A DNA stretch of 64,000 bases. Origin: a virus. Shown in pieces: positions 17,214 to 25,641 of the stretch. The notes beneath the pieces are model-generated. The model saw nothing but the letters and a program-made list of their open reading frames with translations. It ran no database searches and was not told the origin of the DNA. The stretch covers positions 54,181 through 118,180 of the IMG/VR virus record IMGVR_UViG_3300028883_000003; one strand, given 5' to 3'. A program made the translations under genes and the position numbers. The stretch's first letter is position 1, and each line of letters starts with the position of its first letter.

Positions 17214-19082
17214 ATGAATAGGTTAGTTTTTGTTTTAGTTTTTGTTTTGTTGTTGTGTGTGAGTCCAGTTGTGGCAAGGAATTTAGTGACACTTACTTCT
17301 GGCGATTTACCATACAGTGCCAGTTCTAACGATAGTATTCAGATTGATGGCAATCACATCACATCCAATGGCACAGCCATAAACGTGGAGAGTGTGAATA
17401 ATGTTTATTTTGATTTTGGCACAGACACACTTGAGTACGGGGCTAATGGTGGCAATAACGAATATGGGTTGCGTTTTCAAAACGCCTATAACTGTACTGT
17501 TAATGGTGGTACGATTATGCGTGCCGTTGGACCGGCTTCGACAGACGGTGAGAGTAATCACACTATTTATATGCACGGAACTTGTTATGGGCTAACCTTC
17601 AACGACGTAGACCTTATCACCGACGGATACAACGGACACTGCGTTCTTGGTTATGGTCCTCACTATTCAATAAATTTTGATGGTGGAACATGGCGAAGTG
17701 ATTCTAGAAGTTTTTCCGATAGACATAATTATACCGGGGCTGTTGCATGGTTGGGAACACCCGGTAGCGGAGGTGATTACGCATATTGGATTCATGGTGT
17801 TTCTATTGTCGATGGACCAGCACAGGGAATAATAACCATAAGTGGCCGCACCATTATTGATAGCTGTGATATTAGCACCGATCATATAAATACTGGACCA
17901 ACCGGCTCCGACGGGAACCAATATCTTATTCTATTAACTGGTTGTACCAACCCAACATCCGTCACTAATTGTACACTTGTCAGCGGCAGTGATAGGGGAG
18001 GGAGTCGGGGAGTTCTTATAGAAAATTCAAACGGTACAGCAGATGAAAGAATAGTAGTACGTAACAATTATTTTGACATACACAACGGTCCTGACAGCGA
18101 AGGGGGGATGGGTGTTTATGGTTCGTGTAGAATAATTAGATTGCGGACGCTTCATTCCGGTTCTCAAAGATGGTCGAGTTATATAGATATTCGTAAAAAT
18201 ACTGTATATGGGACATCAGATTTTAATGAGAGCACAACACATATAGGCCGAGAGGTGATTGGCATTGACTGTAACATGGCGTCTCAAGGATTAGGTGGGG
18301 CACACCATATTAGGGTTGATAGCAATAAGGTTTATATGAGAACTTTAGGGACCAATGTGTATAACAAGGCAGCCGCTCTATACTCATATGTTAATCCCGA
18401 TACAACGGGGATGTCTTGTTCTTACAATGAGTTTTATGGTTCAGATGTTGTTGTCCGACTTGCTGATGGGGGGGAAGATGGTAACTCTGGCAACGGGATT
18501 GGCTGTACTGAATTTTTTATGCATAACAATATTTTAGGTTTTCTTGATACAACGGGCAATGACTCCCTTACGTATGACACTGGATACACTACGTGGAGTG
18601 TTGCCGTTGGTAACGGTGACGCGACCCCAATTGCTGTCGACAACGTATCACGGGACGCAACATATCTCAATGGAGCATCTGACACTGATATTTTATTTAG
18701 GGTTGCCCCCGGCCCCACCGATATAGCTATGCAAAAGACCGTTGGTGTCTATGTTAAAGATTCCGATGCTGACCCTATTGTTGGAGCTACTGTTCGGCTT
18801 ATAGATGACGGCGGTTCTGTGGTTTGGAGTAATATAACCGACGTAAACGGCTACGTGGCTGAGGCTGCTACTTATTTATATGATTCCGTTGGTACTTCGG
18901 TTGATAGTAATTACAACCCCTTTACACTTAGGGCGATCTACGGCACCGACTCCACTGATGTTTCCCGTATTGTGGCATGTAATAATGGGGATACAACAGT
19001 AGTATTGGATATTGAAGGGGAGCCAAATATTGTTCCAGTTAATATTTCAGGTAAAGTGGTAATTAAAGGAAAGAAAAAATGA
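17214..19082 (+). CDS. Secreted right-handed beta-helix protein with C-terminal Ig-like domain
   Basis: The 622-residue protein has a signal peptide (MNRLVFVLVFVLLLCVSPVVA). Residues about 45-480 show the short, regular hydrophobic/Gly/Asn repeats of a right-handed parallel beta-helix (NVYFDFGTDTLEYG, NCTVNGGTI, LTFNDVDLI, NIDIRKN-like turns), the fold of pectate lyases and phage tailspikes. Residues about 510-605 look like a carboxypeptidase-regulatory/Ig-like domain (KTVGVYVKDSDADPIVGATV), used in many secreted proteins as a stalk. The tail is lysine-rich (KGKKK). A polysaccharide-degrading or -binding role is the usual one for such helices, but I cannot identify catalytic residues. A 31-nt gap precedes it with a GGAG ribosome binding site. 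Confidence 0.75.
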   Translation: MNRLVFVLVFVLLLCVSPVVARNLVTLTSGDLPYSASSNDSIQIDGNHITSNGTAINVESVNNVYFDFGTDTLEYGANGGNNEYGLRFQNAYNCTVNGGTIMRAVGPASTDGESNHTIYMHGTCYGLTFNDVDLITDGYNGHCVLGYGPHYSINFDGGTWRSDSRSFSDRHNYTGAVAWLGTPGSGGDYAYWIHGVSIVDGPAQGIITISGRTIIDSCDISTDHINTGPTGSDGNQYLILLTGCTNPTSVTNCTLVSGSDRGGSRGVLIENSNGTADERIVVRNNYFDIHNGPDSEGGMGVYGSCRIIRLRTLHSGSQRWSSYIDIRKNTVYGTSDFNESTTHIGREVIGIDCNMASQGLGGAHHIRVDSNKVYMRTLGTNVYNKAAALYSYVNPDTTGMSCSYNEFYGSDVVVRLADGGEDGNSGNGIGCTEFFMHNNILGFLDTTGNDSLTYDTGYTTWSVAVGNGDATPIAVDNVSRDATYLNGASDTDILFRVAPGPTDIAMQKTVGVYVKDSDADPIVGATVRLIDDGGSVVWSNITDVNGYVAEAATYLYDSVGTSVDSNYNPFTLRAIYGTDSTDVSRIVACNNGDTTVVLDIEGEPNIVPVNISGKVVIKGKKK

Positions 19083-19678
19083 AAGAAAGAACACTAATGA
19101 AAACATTATTTATCTTTTTGTGTTTGTCACTTTTACCAGTTATGCTAAATGCTGATGCCACATATAGTTATGGTGGTGTTTTTTATTACAATGGCAATCT
19201 GACTACGCCAGATTCTTTGCATGTGTATGTGTCTTATCAGCCGTCTGGAGATACTGTCAGTTATGTATCCCTTCCTGATTCGGCAGTATGGGATACAACT
19301 ATAGATACAACTGATGTTACTGACAATTATGCAATATTAAGTTACCATATATATTTTGGGACTAATTTGTTAATTACTCAAGAAACTATTAATTTACGAT
19401 TAGATACAAGTAGTATTTCTCCACAAGTATACGCAATGACAGGTGATTCTGTAAAGACAGCGATAGAAGCACAAGGTAGTCAATTATGGGGCTTATCAGT
19501 TTTTTGGGGTACGTTGGATAGTTCACTTATGCTGATGTACCCACTTGATGGTACTACCCCAAAGGACAGTGTTCAAATTACAGACAGTTCTGGTACAGTT
19601 TTGATGTCTATAATTTATAAGCACAGTAATACAAATACAGTATTAGACTCAACTATTGTTTATCATAGGGTTCCATAA
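19079..19678 (+). CDS. Small secreted beta-rich hypothetical protein
   Basis: The 199-residue protein overlaps the beta-helix gene by 4 nt (ATGA). A second in-frame ATG at 19097 (MKTLFIFLCLSLLP) gives a more typical signal peptide start; cleavage is expected after LNA near residue 26 of the long form. The mature part is a Ser/Thr/Asp-rich beta protein (YSYGGVFYYNG, LHVYVSYQPSGDTVSYV, LSYHIYFGTNLLITQETI). I do not recognise a family. It is the last of six consecutive genes with signal peptides, so it probably belongs to the same exported module. Its C-terminus ends in VYHRVP and the next gene starts in its stop codon. Confidence 0.65.
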   Translation: MKERTLMKTLFIFLCLSLLPVMLNADATYSYGGVFYYNGNLTTPDSLHVYVSYQPSGDTVSYVSLPDSAVWDTTIDTTDVTDNYAILSYHIYFGTNLLITQETINLRLDTSSISPQVYAMTGDSVKTAIEAQGSQLWGLSVFWGTLDSSLMLMYPLDGTTPKDSVQITDSSGTVLMSIIYKHSNTNTVLDSTIVYHRVP

Positions 19679-19881
19679 TGGCTTTTACTTGGGATGACAG
19701 GTTTGATGCTAAGCCGGGGACGTTTGATCCTAGGTTTCAAGGAGGAGAAACAACTTCTTCTAGTTTGACTATAGGCACTTTAACTATGGTTGGGGTAGTT
19801 ATAAACTCAAGGGCGGCTTGTTCTTACGTTACTAATTTAACTATATATAGATCAGAAATAGGTTCTGTTTCTGTGTATTAA
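19678..19881 (+). CDS. Short hypothetical protein
   Basis: The 67-residue protein starts in the stop of the preceding gene (TAATG) and ends 9 nt before the next, so the operon arrangement supports it. It is not recognised. The N-terminal 30 residues are polar and aromatic (WDDRFDAKPGTFDPRFQGG); the rest is a Ser/Thr/Val-rich stretch that could form beta strands. There is no signal peptide. Similar short proteins often act as connectors between exported or tail-associated proteins, but that is not a basis for a call. Confidence 0.5.
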   Translation: MAFTWDDRFDAKPGTFDPRFQGGETTSSSLTIGTLTMVGVVINSRAACSYVTNLTIYRSEIGSVSVY

Positions 19882-19890
19882 GGAGTTAAT

Positions 19891-20307
19891 ATGTCCTCAT
19901 CTGTTCAATATTTGGATGAAGATAATAGTTACAAATTTGTTTTTTCTTTAACAAATTCAGAAACTGGTGCTAAAATTGCATTGGCTTCCATCTCTTCGGT
20001 GCAGTGTACTGAATTTTATTATAATCCTAATTTGTTGACTAGTGACAGAAATCACTTGGCTACAATAAACAGTAGATATAACCAAAACGTAAAGAATGCC
20101 AATGATGTAACTATAACTTCTTCTGGCACAATAAGTTGGGTGGTTCAACCTGAAGATACTGTGTTCCTTAATTCTTCAAATGCCAATGCCGAAGAGGAAT
20201 TACATATTGCTCTTTTTATGTGGACCTATGGAACTGGTGGAAGCAAACAAAACTCACATACATTTTTTAATTATGTTCGCCATGTACCTTATATTTCGAG
20301 TATGTAA
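19891..20307 (+). CDS. Hypothetical protein between secreted module and endolysin
   Basis: The 138-residue protein has a good ribosome binding site (AAGGAG, 6 nt before the ATG). It looks like a small soluble beta protein: YKFVFSLTNSETGAKIALAS at the start, GTISWVVQPEDTVF in the middle and ELHIALFMWTYGTG near the end. No signal peptide or membrane helix is seen, in contrast to the six genes before it. The pattern recalls the small N-terminal domains of baseplate upper proteins that describe a beta sandwich (BppU-like), but the match is only impressionistic. Its stop overlaps the start of the endolysin gene. Confidence 0.55.
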   Translation: MSSSVQYLDEDNSYKFVFSLTNSETGAKIALASISSVQCTEFYYNPNLLTSDRNHLATINSRYNQNVKNANDVTITSSGTISWVVQPEDTVFLNSSNANAEEELHIALFMWTYGTGGSKQNSHTFFNYVRHVPYISSM

Positions 20308-20726
20308 TGTTTAAATTTGGCAAAAATTCTGAAAAAAAATTAGAAAAAGTTCACTTTTTACTACAAAAAGTTTTGAAAAGGGCGATAATAAGTACAAGAG
20401 TGGATTTTTCTATTGTGTCTGGATATAGGGATAAGGAGATGCAAGATTCTTTATTTCGAAGTGGGCACAGTAAATTACGATGGCCAAATAGTAAGCATAA
20501 TTCTGACCCATCATTAGCCGTTGACATAGCGGTTTATAGAAATGGTAAGTTGGATTGGCAGGACTTAAATAGCTATTATTATTTGGCCGGGTTAATTCAA
20601 GCTATCGCCGATAGTATGAATATTACTTTGAGATTTGGGTTGGATTGGGATAGAGATGGTGATTTTAATGACCAAACTTTTTTAGATGCGGGGCATATAG
20701 AGTTAGTTAATGAGGACACAGAATGA
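20307..20726 (+). CDS. M15-type peptidoglycan endopeptidase (endolysin)
   Basis: The 139-residue single-domain protein matches the M15 (VanY/L-alanyl-D-glutamate peptidase) family. SGYRDKEMQDSLFRSGHSK at about 38-56 is the family's conserved substrate-side segment, SKHNSDPSLAVDIAVY carries zinc ligands H64 and D73, and FLDAGHIEL carries H130 with catalytic E132 nearby. T5 and A500 endolysins use the same fold to cut peptidoglycan peptides. There is no signal peptide, so export would depend on a holin; the membrane protein at 10015-10374 is the only candidate in this operon. The start overlaps the preceding stop, and the GT2 gene overlaps its 3' end by 4 nt. Confidence 0.85.
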   Translation: MFKFGKNSEKKLEKVHFLLQKVLKRAIISTRVDFSIVSGYRDKEMQDSLFRSGHSKLRWPNSKHNSDPSLAVDIAVYRNGKLDWQDLNSYYYLAGLIQAIADSMNITLRFGLDWDRDGDFNDQTFLDAGHIELVNEDTE

Positions 20727-22204
20727 AATTAAAAGGTAAACGGCGTAAATTTGTAATGACGGCTATTTCGGGTAATGAGGAAAAATGGGTTAAACAGTGG
20801 GCTGAATCTGTAATGAAGGCAAATCCAGATTTAGTTATTATTAATCTGACCCAGTATGACGACAATTCAGAGGAACTATTTAGAAAACATATACCAGAAG
20901 ATAAATTAAAGCTGGTTAAATATCCTTGGAAAAAAGACTTTAGCGAAGCTAGAAACCATACTCTGGACTTAGTTCCAGATGATACAGACATGGTAATGTT
21001 TTTGGATTTAGACGAAGTATTTACTCCAGAGTCTTACTCCGCTTTGGAAGAAGTTTTACATAATACTGAGTTAGATATCCAAATAATGACAACTATTTAT
21101 AATAAAGTGAGCAAGGAGTCAATGCTTGCTAGTCTTTATTACCCTAGGTTGTTTCCGTGGCGTAATCGTAAGGGTGAGTTACTTCACCCTCATTTTGAAA
21201 GTGAAGTACACAATCAATTAGTGTACCCATCTGGCGTCAAACAGGAGGCGATACGTAGCAAAATTGGAATTTTTCATTATGGCTACGCATTGGACGCCAA
21301 AGCTATGGCGGCTAAGCATAAGCGTTCGGAAGAGCTTATACGACAACAACTTAGCAAAAATCCCGATGACTACTTCGGTCATTTAAACTTGGCTCAATTA
21401 TTGCGGGCTAAGGGGGATGCTAAAGGAACAGCTAAACACGCTCAAAAAGTTGTTGATTTGGTAAGTCCAAAGGTTAATTCTGGTGACCCAAGAATGCTTC
21501 ATGCCTATTTAATGGCCAAAGAACAATTGGCTACTGCTTATTTGGTTTTAAAGAGATTTCAGGAAGTTATCAAAGTTTCTGAGGAAGCTCTGGAGAAAAA
21601 GCCGGATTACTTAGACGCACAGATGAATTTAGCTAATGCTTATTTGGAACTAAGAGATTTAGATAAAGCAGAATTTTGGTTAAAGAGATATTTGTTTGTG
21701 CGTAGTCAGTATGATGAATTAAGGGATAATACTAACCTAATCTTAAATCATCTTAATTCAACTTTTATGGCTTTATATCATTTGGGCTCTATTGAAATAG
21801 CCAGAGGAAATATAGACAAGGCTAAAGATTACTTTGAAAGAAGCTATAAGGCTGAGCCAAAGTTTGCAGATGTATTTATCAGATATCTTGATTGTGTGCG
21901 TAGATTAACTAATAAAATAGATTCTGAATTAGTTAATAAATATATTGTTGAAAATTCTGATAAAGCTCATATGCTATATGAGTATTTTGGTGATTTAGAA
22001 TTAGAGCGTTCAAATATTGAAAATGCAAAGTTTAATTATTACCAAGCGTATTATTTAAACGAAAAAAGTGAAGAGCACGGTAGAATAGAGAGTAAATGGA
22101 AATCCATAGAGGATGCCTTTGGTGGTGTTTCACAGATATTTTTTAATTCTGCTGGTAAACACCAAGAGTTAAAACAACGATTAGGAGACAAAAATGGTTC
22201 CTGA
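20723..22204 (+). CDS. GT2-family glycosyltransferase with TPR repeats
   Basis: The 493-residue protein has a GT2-like N-terminal domain (residues about 10-190): FVMTAISGNEEKWVKQWAES at the start, KDFSEARNHTLDL, and MVMFLDLDEVF, which includes the DxD-like metal site. The remaining 300 residues are tetratricopeptide-like helical pairs (DDYFGHLNLAQLLRAKGD, DYLDAQMNLANAYLELRDL, YHLGSIEIARGNIDKAKDYF). This GT2-TPR layout is known in bacterial protein and cell-surface glycosyltransferases, with the repeats recruiting substrate. It sits between lysis and head genes, so a virion protein is a reasonable substrate. It overlaps the protease-scaffold gene by 11 nt. Confidence 0.88.
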   Translation: MKLKGKRRKFVMTAISGNEEKWVKQWAESVMKANPDLVIINLTQYDDNSEELFRKHIPEDKLKLVKYPWKKDFSEARNHTLDLVPDDTDMVMFLDLDEVFTPESYSALEEVLHNTELDIQIMTTIYNKVSKESMLASLYYPRLFPWRNRKGELLHPHFESEVHNQLVYPSGVKQEAIRSKIGIFHYGYALDAKAMAAKHKRSEELIRQQLSKNPDDYFGHLNLAQLLRAKGDAKGTAKHAQKVVDLVSPKVNSGDPRMLHAYLMAKEQLATAYLVLKRFQEVIKVSEEALEKKPDYLDAQMNLANAYLELRDLDKAEFWLKRYLFVRSQYDELRDNTNLILNHLNSTFMALYHLGSIEIARGNIDKAKDYFERSYKAEPKFADVFIRYLDCVRRLTNKIDSELVNKYIVENSDKAHMLYEYFGDLELERSNIENAKFNYYQAYYLNEKSEEHGRIESKWKSIEDAFGGVSQIFFNSAGKHQELKQRLGDKNGS

Positions 22205-24032
22205 GATTACAGATAAATATATTATCATCAGGATCACCGACCCCGATTCTTTTATAGCAGAGTCTTTTAAAACCATTTGGGTAGATAAAGATGCTGGTAT
22301 TCAAGAGGTTATGGGTAAAAAACAAAAGTCAAATACTAACGAGGTTCAGTCTTATATTTTTGATAAAAATTTGTGGACCATAGAAGATGCCCGTGCGTGG
22401 GTCAGGTCTATGAAGCATGAACAAAAATCAACAGTAGCTGAACAATTTGGTAAAAAGCGTACATTTGTCACAGCTAAAGTAGCTCTTTGTGCACAGAAAC
22501 CCAATTTATCAGTGGGCACAAAAATTGTACCATTAACGAAAGAAGTGTTTGACAAAAACCAATCAGAAGCAGCTCTAAACGACAAATACTTTTTCTATGT
22601 GGAAGGAGTACATGAGGGGAAAAATCTGAATGGTGATGTTTTTACCCGTGATGAGCTTGTAAAAACTTACAAGTCCGCAGGTTACCAACTTATTGACTGG
22701 GAACATGTTAGAGATCAGGTTATTGGTTTTTCTTTAGAATCAGAGCTTATTTCTAATGGTGATGAGCCAATGGCTGTAGCTTTTTCTGGTATTTTAAACA
22801 GGCTTTCTCCATATATGCAAATAGAAGAACGTGTTGGTGATACGGTTACCAGTCGTGATGAACTGATTCGCCAACGGTTTTTTGAAGATAAATTAGCAGT
22901 TAGTATGGAGTGCTTATTTGATAGCATGAGATGTGCAGAATGTGGTTATCATACAGATGATGCTTTTGATTTTGAATTTCATGTTATGATGAATCATAGT
23001 AATATCTTGGAATCTGGTCAACGAGTGGGTAGAGAATTAGTTGGGGTTGATTTTACTGGCTGGGGTATTATAGAATTCCCGGCAGATCGACAAGCTTTTG
23101 TTGTTTCTTTACGTACTTCTGATGATGGTACTATCAAGGATATTGTTAGTGCTGATATAGAAGAACAGTATGGGAAGCTGGCAGAGAATATTATGTTCTC
23201 AAAACGGGTAATTGAGGCTTCTCCAACTGACATTTTTATAAAAAATGACGAAAAAATGACATTTGCTTCAGAAATTAGTACAAAAATTAACAAAACTACC
23301 GATAATAAAGTAGATAAAAAAGAAAATAAACAAATTGATGATATAGTAGGAGGAAAACAGATGTTTAATCTTGCAGAAAAAATATCTGCTGATATGAAAC
23401 TTTCTGACGTTTTTGTGGTGGCACAACGAGTGCTTCGTGACTTACAGGGAGATAAAGCATTAGACGCTGAACAGGCAGAAGCTTTTATTTCTGAGTTAGG
23501 CGAAGTGGTTAAAGCTACAATCACCGCAGATAAGTTCAAAGTAGAAAATATTTATACCTTAACTGACGAGCAGAAGCTCAATGCTATTGATGCTGCTCGC
23601 CAAGAAGAGCAGGATATTGCAAAGACAGCATTGTCCGAAGCTACTTCCAAATATGAAGCTTTAGAGGCAAGTAAGGGTGAAGTTGAAGCCCAGTTAGCTA
23701 CTATCCAGAAAGAATTGGATGAATTAAAGACTGCTGAAGCTAAGAAAGAAACCGATAAGCAGGTTGATACATTTATGGAAGAACTCAAGACAGCAGGAGT
23801 AGTTTTATCCGCTGGTTCTTTTGAGACGGGTATTCGTAGTATGGTTGAGGCCAATATTGGCAATCAAGAGGGACTTTCAACCCTTCGTTCTGAGCTTATT
23901 GCCTCATTCAAACAGTCAGTGTTGACTAATGCTTCCGATAACGCAGGTGCTTCTGCTGGCAACCCCGGCGGAAATGATGCATCTACGTTAGAGAGTAAGC
24001 TCAAAAAAGTTAAAGAAGAACATAATAAATAA
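22194..24032 (+). CDS. Prohead protease-scaffold fusion with inserted C2H2-like zinc finger
   Basis: The 612-residue protein precedes the capsid genes. Residues about 1-330 resemble phage prohead maturation proteases: the N-terminal FDKNLWTIEDARAWVRSMK, the LNGDVFTRDEL segment, DWEHVRDQVIGF with H171 and LAVSMECLFD with S237 as candidate catalytic residues, and VDFTGWGIIEFP. Between them sits C247-x2-C250-x12-H263-x4-H268, a C2H2 zinc-finger spacing that I do not know from this family. Residues about 395-590 form a charged coiled coil (AKTALSEATSKYEALEASK) like a scaffolding protein, ending in an Asn/Gly/Ala-rich linker and basic tail. The protease is expected to remove the scaffold during maturation. 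Assignment by domain order and position. Confidence 0.85.
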   Translation: MVPEITDKYIIIRITDPDSFIAESFKTIWVDKDAGIQEVMGKKQKSNTNEVQSYIFDKNLWTIEDARAWVRSMKHEQKSTVAEQFGKKRTFVTAKVALCAQKPNLSVGTKIVPLTKEVFDKNQSEAALNDKYFFYVEGVHEGKNLNGDVFTRDELVKTYKSAGYQLIDWEHVRDQVIGFSLESELISNGDEPMAVAFSGILNRLSPYMQIEERVGDTVTSRDELIRQRFFEDKLAVSMECLFDSMRCAECGYHTDDAFDFEFHVMMNHSNILESGQRVGRELVGVDFTGWGIIEFPADRQAFVVSLRTSDDGTIKDIVSADIEEQYGKLAENIMFSKRVIEASPTDIFIKNDEKMTFASEISTKINKTTDNKVDKKENKQIDDIVGGKQMFNLAEKISADMKLSDVFVVAQRVLRDLQGDKALDAEQAEAFISELGEVVKATITADKFKVENIYTLTDEQKLNAIDAARQEEQDIAKTALSEATSKYEALEASKGEVEAQLATIQKELDELKTAEAKKETDKQVDTFMEELKTAGVVLSAGSFETGIRSMVEANIGNQEGLSTLRSELIASFKQSVLTNASDNAGASAGNPGGNDASTLESKLKKVKEEHNK

Positions 24033-24061
24033 ACGCATCTTTCGCATATAGGAGGATATAG

Positions 24062-24565
24062 ATGCTTAAGTTTCAGCCAATCGTTTATAACGATTCTGAC
24101 TTACGTGCGTTTAAATACGTTGGTACAAGTTCCTGTTTAGAGGGTCAGTTCGTTAAGGCCACTTCTGGAACTTCGCAACATATAATGACAGCTACTTTGT
24201 ACAATGGTACGAAGGGCTCGATTGCTACGGTTCCCCTTGCTGTTGGTTCGGGTACTGTGGCCATTTTCAAAGATCAGATTTTCCCGATTTTCCGTGAGAA
24301 CCCTGATCCTGAAACTGTTGCTGCTACCATCGCTAAAAACGATTACGTAGTTGGTTTTCGTATGACTCCGGGGAACGAATTTCAGGTTCATAAATCTGTT
24401 ACTGAATCTGGATATGCTTCCACATTTACTGCTGTAGGCGGAAACGTCTGTCTTGGTAGTACCGGTAAATTGACCTATACAGGGGCAAAGAACTCTACTG
24501 GTTATGTAGTTGGTATCTGCCTTGGAACCTTCAATGCGGCTTGGGTCCGTGTTAGAGTTATCTAA
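24062..24565 (+). CDS. Probable capsid decoration protein
   Basis: The 167-residue protein lies between the protease-scaffold and the major capsid gene, with a GGAGGA ribosome binding site upstream. It is Gly/Thr/Ser-rich and apparently all beta (KFQPIVYNDSDLRAFKYVG at the start, then GQFVKATSGT and VVGICLGTFNAAWVRVRVI at the end). These traits and the position match gpD- or Hoc-like decoration or head-fibre proteins that stabilise the mature capsid. No specific family is recognised. The stop is 11 nt before the capsid start. Confidence 0.6.
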   Translation: MLKFQPIVYNDSDLRAFKYVGTSSCLEGQFVKATSGTSQHIMTATLYNGTKGSIATVPLAVGSGTVAIFKDQIFPIFRENPDPETVAATIAKNDYVVGFRMTPGNEFQVHKSVTESGYASTFTAVGGNVCLGSTGKLTYTGAKNSTGYVVGICLGTFNAAWVRVRVI

Positions 24566-24575
24566 GGAGTAAACA

Positions 24576-25571
24576 ATGTTAAACAAAACTAAGAGTGTTG
24601 GTTATATTTCCCCTTCTGGTATTTCCGTAGGTTCCAATAGCATAAATAGTAATGATCGTTATACTTTGTATGCTAATGAGAAGAAAGCCGTTAAGGAAGA
24701 CTTTGCCGCTTTAGGAAACAACTTCAATTACAACGATCCCGCAGTAAAGAAGAAATATGAAGACTTTGCTCGTTACGTTATCAAGGAAACGTCTCAGACG
24801 GTTCTTGGTACTCCTGACTTGCTTTCTTCGCTTCTTCCTACTGAGTCCATTCAACCCGGTGACACGTTTAAACTTCGTGAACTGCACGGTGTGAGCATTT
24901 ACTACGGCACTTATGGTGCTTCGGTTAGAATGTCACGTCCGCAATTTACTGAGTACAGTGCAACCACGAACCTTAAAGAGGTTGGGTTGAAGTTAGAGCT
25001 TACGCAGATTCGTACTGGTAAGTATTCTCCTTCTGAGCTTGCAGACTATACTTCTAGTCTGATCACAGCATGGAGAAACCACTTACTGTTTGTAACGACT
25101 CTTGCTGGCATGACTGTATATCAGACTGGTGGTTCATATTACCAAGCAGGTACTAATGTTGCTTTTGGTACTATGAATACAGCCTTTAACAAATTGACCG
25201 ACGAAGGCGATATTAAGATGATTATAGGACGGCGTACTGCTATCCATTATTTGTCTAATATGTCTGGTTGGGGTGAATCTGCTAAAGATGAATTCCAGAA
25301 TCTTGGTCAAGTCGGTAAATATGCTGGTGTTCCGGTTATTAAGGTTAATTCCTTTACTGACCCGGATTATGGTACTGTTTACCCGATGCCTGCTAACGAG
25401 CTTTGGGTAGTCTCCCAGCTTCCGGCAGGTCGTGCAGTTGTTGCTGACCAGCTTCGTACTGCTGATGAGATGATCTTGCAAAACGAGACCATGAACATTT
25501 ATTTCCGTTGGGACGATGGAATTGGTATTTTCCATCCCAATAGAATAGTACGTGTTGCTGCAATAACTTAA
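24576..25571 (+). CDS. Major capsid protein (HK97 fold)
   Basis: The 331-residue protein has the size and layout of an HK97-type capsid subunit. An N-terminal arm (SPSGISVGSNSIN) is followed by a helical stretch and the E-loop region (PGDTFKLRELHGVSIYYGT). The P-domain and A-domain elements follow: SELADYTSSLITAWRNHLLF, DIKMIIGRRTAIHYL, and GKYAGVPVIKVNSFTD, the last a common signature of the family. The final MNIYFRWDDGIGIFHPNRIVRV strand region is also typical. It is followed by a strong terminator at 25587-25608, as expected for a highly expressed gene. No scaffold delta-domain is present, consistent with a separate scaffold. Confidence 0.88.
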   Translation: MLNKTKSVGYISPSGISVGSNSINSNDRYTLYANEKKAVKEDFAALGNNFNYNDPAVKKKYEDFARYVIKETSQTVLGTPDLLSSLLPTESIQPGDTFKLRELHGVSIYYGTYGASVRMSRPQFTEYSATTNLKEVGLKLELTQIRTGKYSPSELADYTSSLITAWRNHLLFVTTLAGMTVYQTGGSYYQAGTNVAFGTMNTAFNKLTDEGDIKMIIGRRTAIHYLSNMSGWGESAKDEFQNLGQVGKYAGVPVIKVNSFTDPDYGTVYPMPANELWVVSQLPAGRAVVADQLRTADEMILQNETMNIYFRWDDGIGIFHPNRIVRVAAIT

Positions 25572-25586
25572 TTGTAGTTAATAATT

Positions 25587-25608
25587 AAGGGGGGAGAAAT
25601 CCCCCCTT
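25587..25608 (+). terminator. Rho-independent terminator after the capsid gene
   Basis: An 8-bp perfect stem (AAGGGGGG / CCCCCCTT) with a 6-nt loop AGAAAT lies 16 nt after the capsid stop and is followed by TATAATAATCT. The U-tract is interrupted, so termination may be partial, which would let the neck genes be transcribed at a lower level. Confidence 0.85.
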
Positions 25609-25641
25609 ATAATAATCTAGAAAAGAGTAGAGGAGGCTGTT

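Noticed and set aside
23018-23539. Long minus-strand frame opposite the protease-scaffold gene
   Set aside because: Ser/Ile-rich low-complexity translation is a shadow of a real gene; the same applies to 35953-36486 and 57010-57588.
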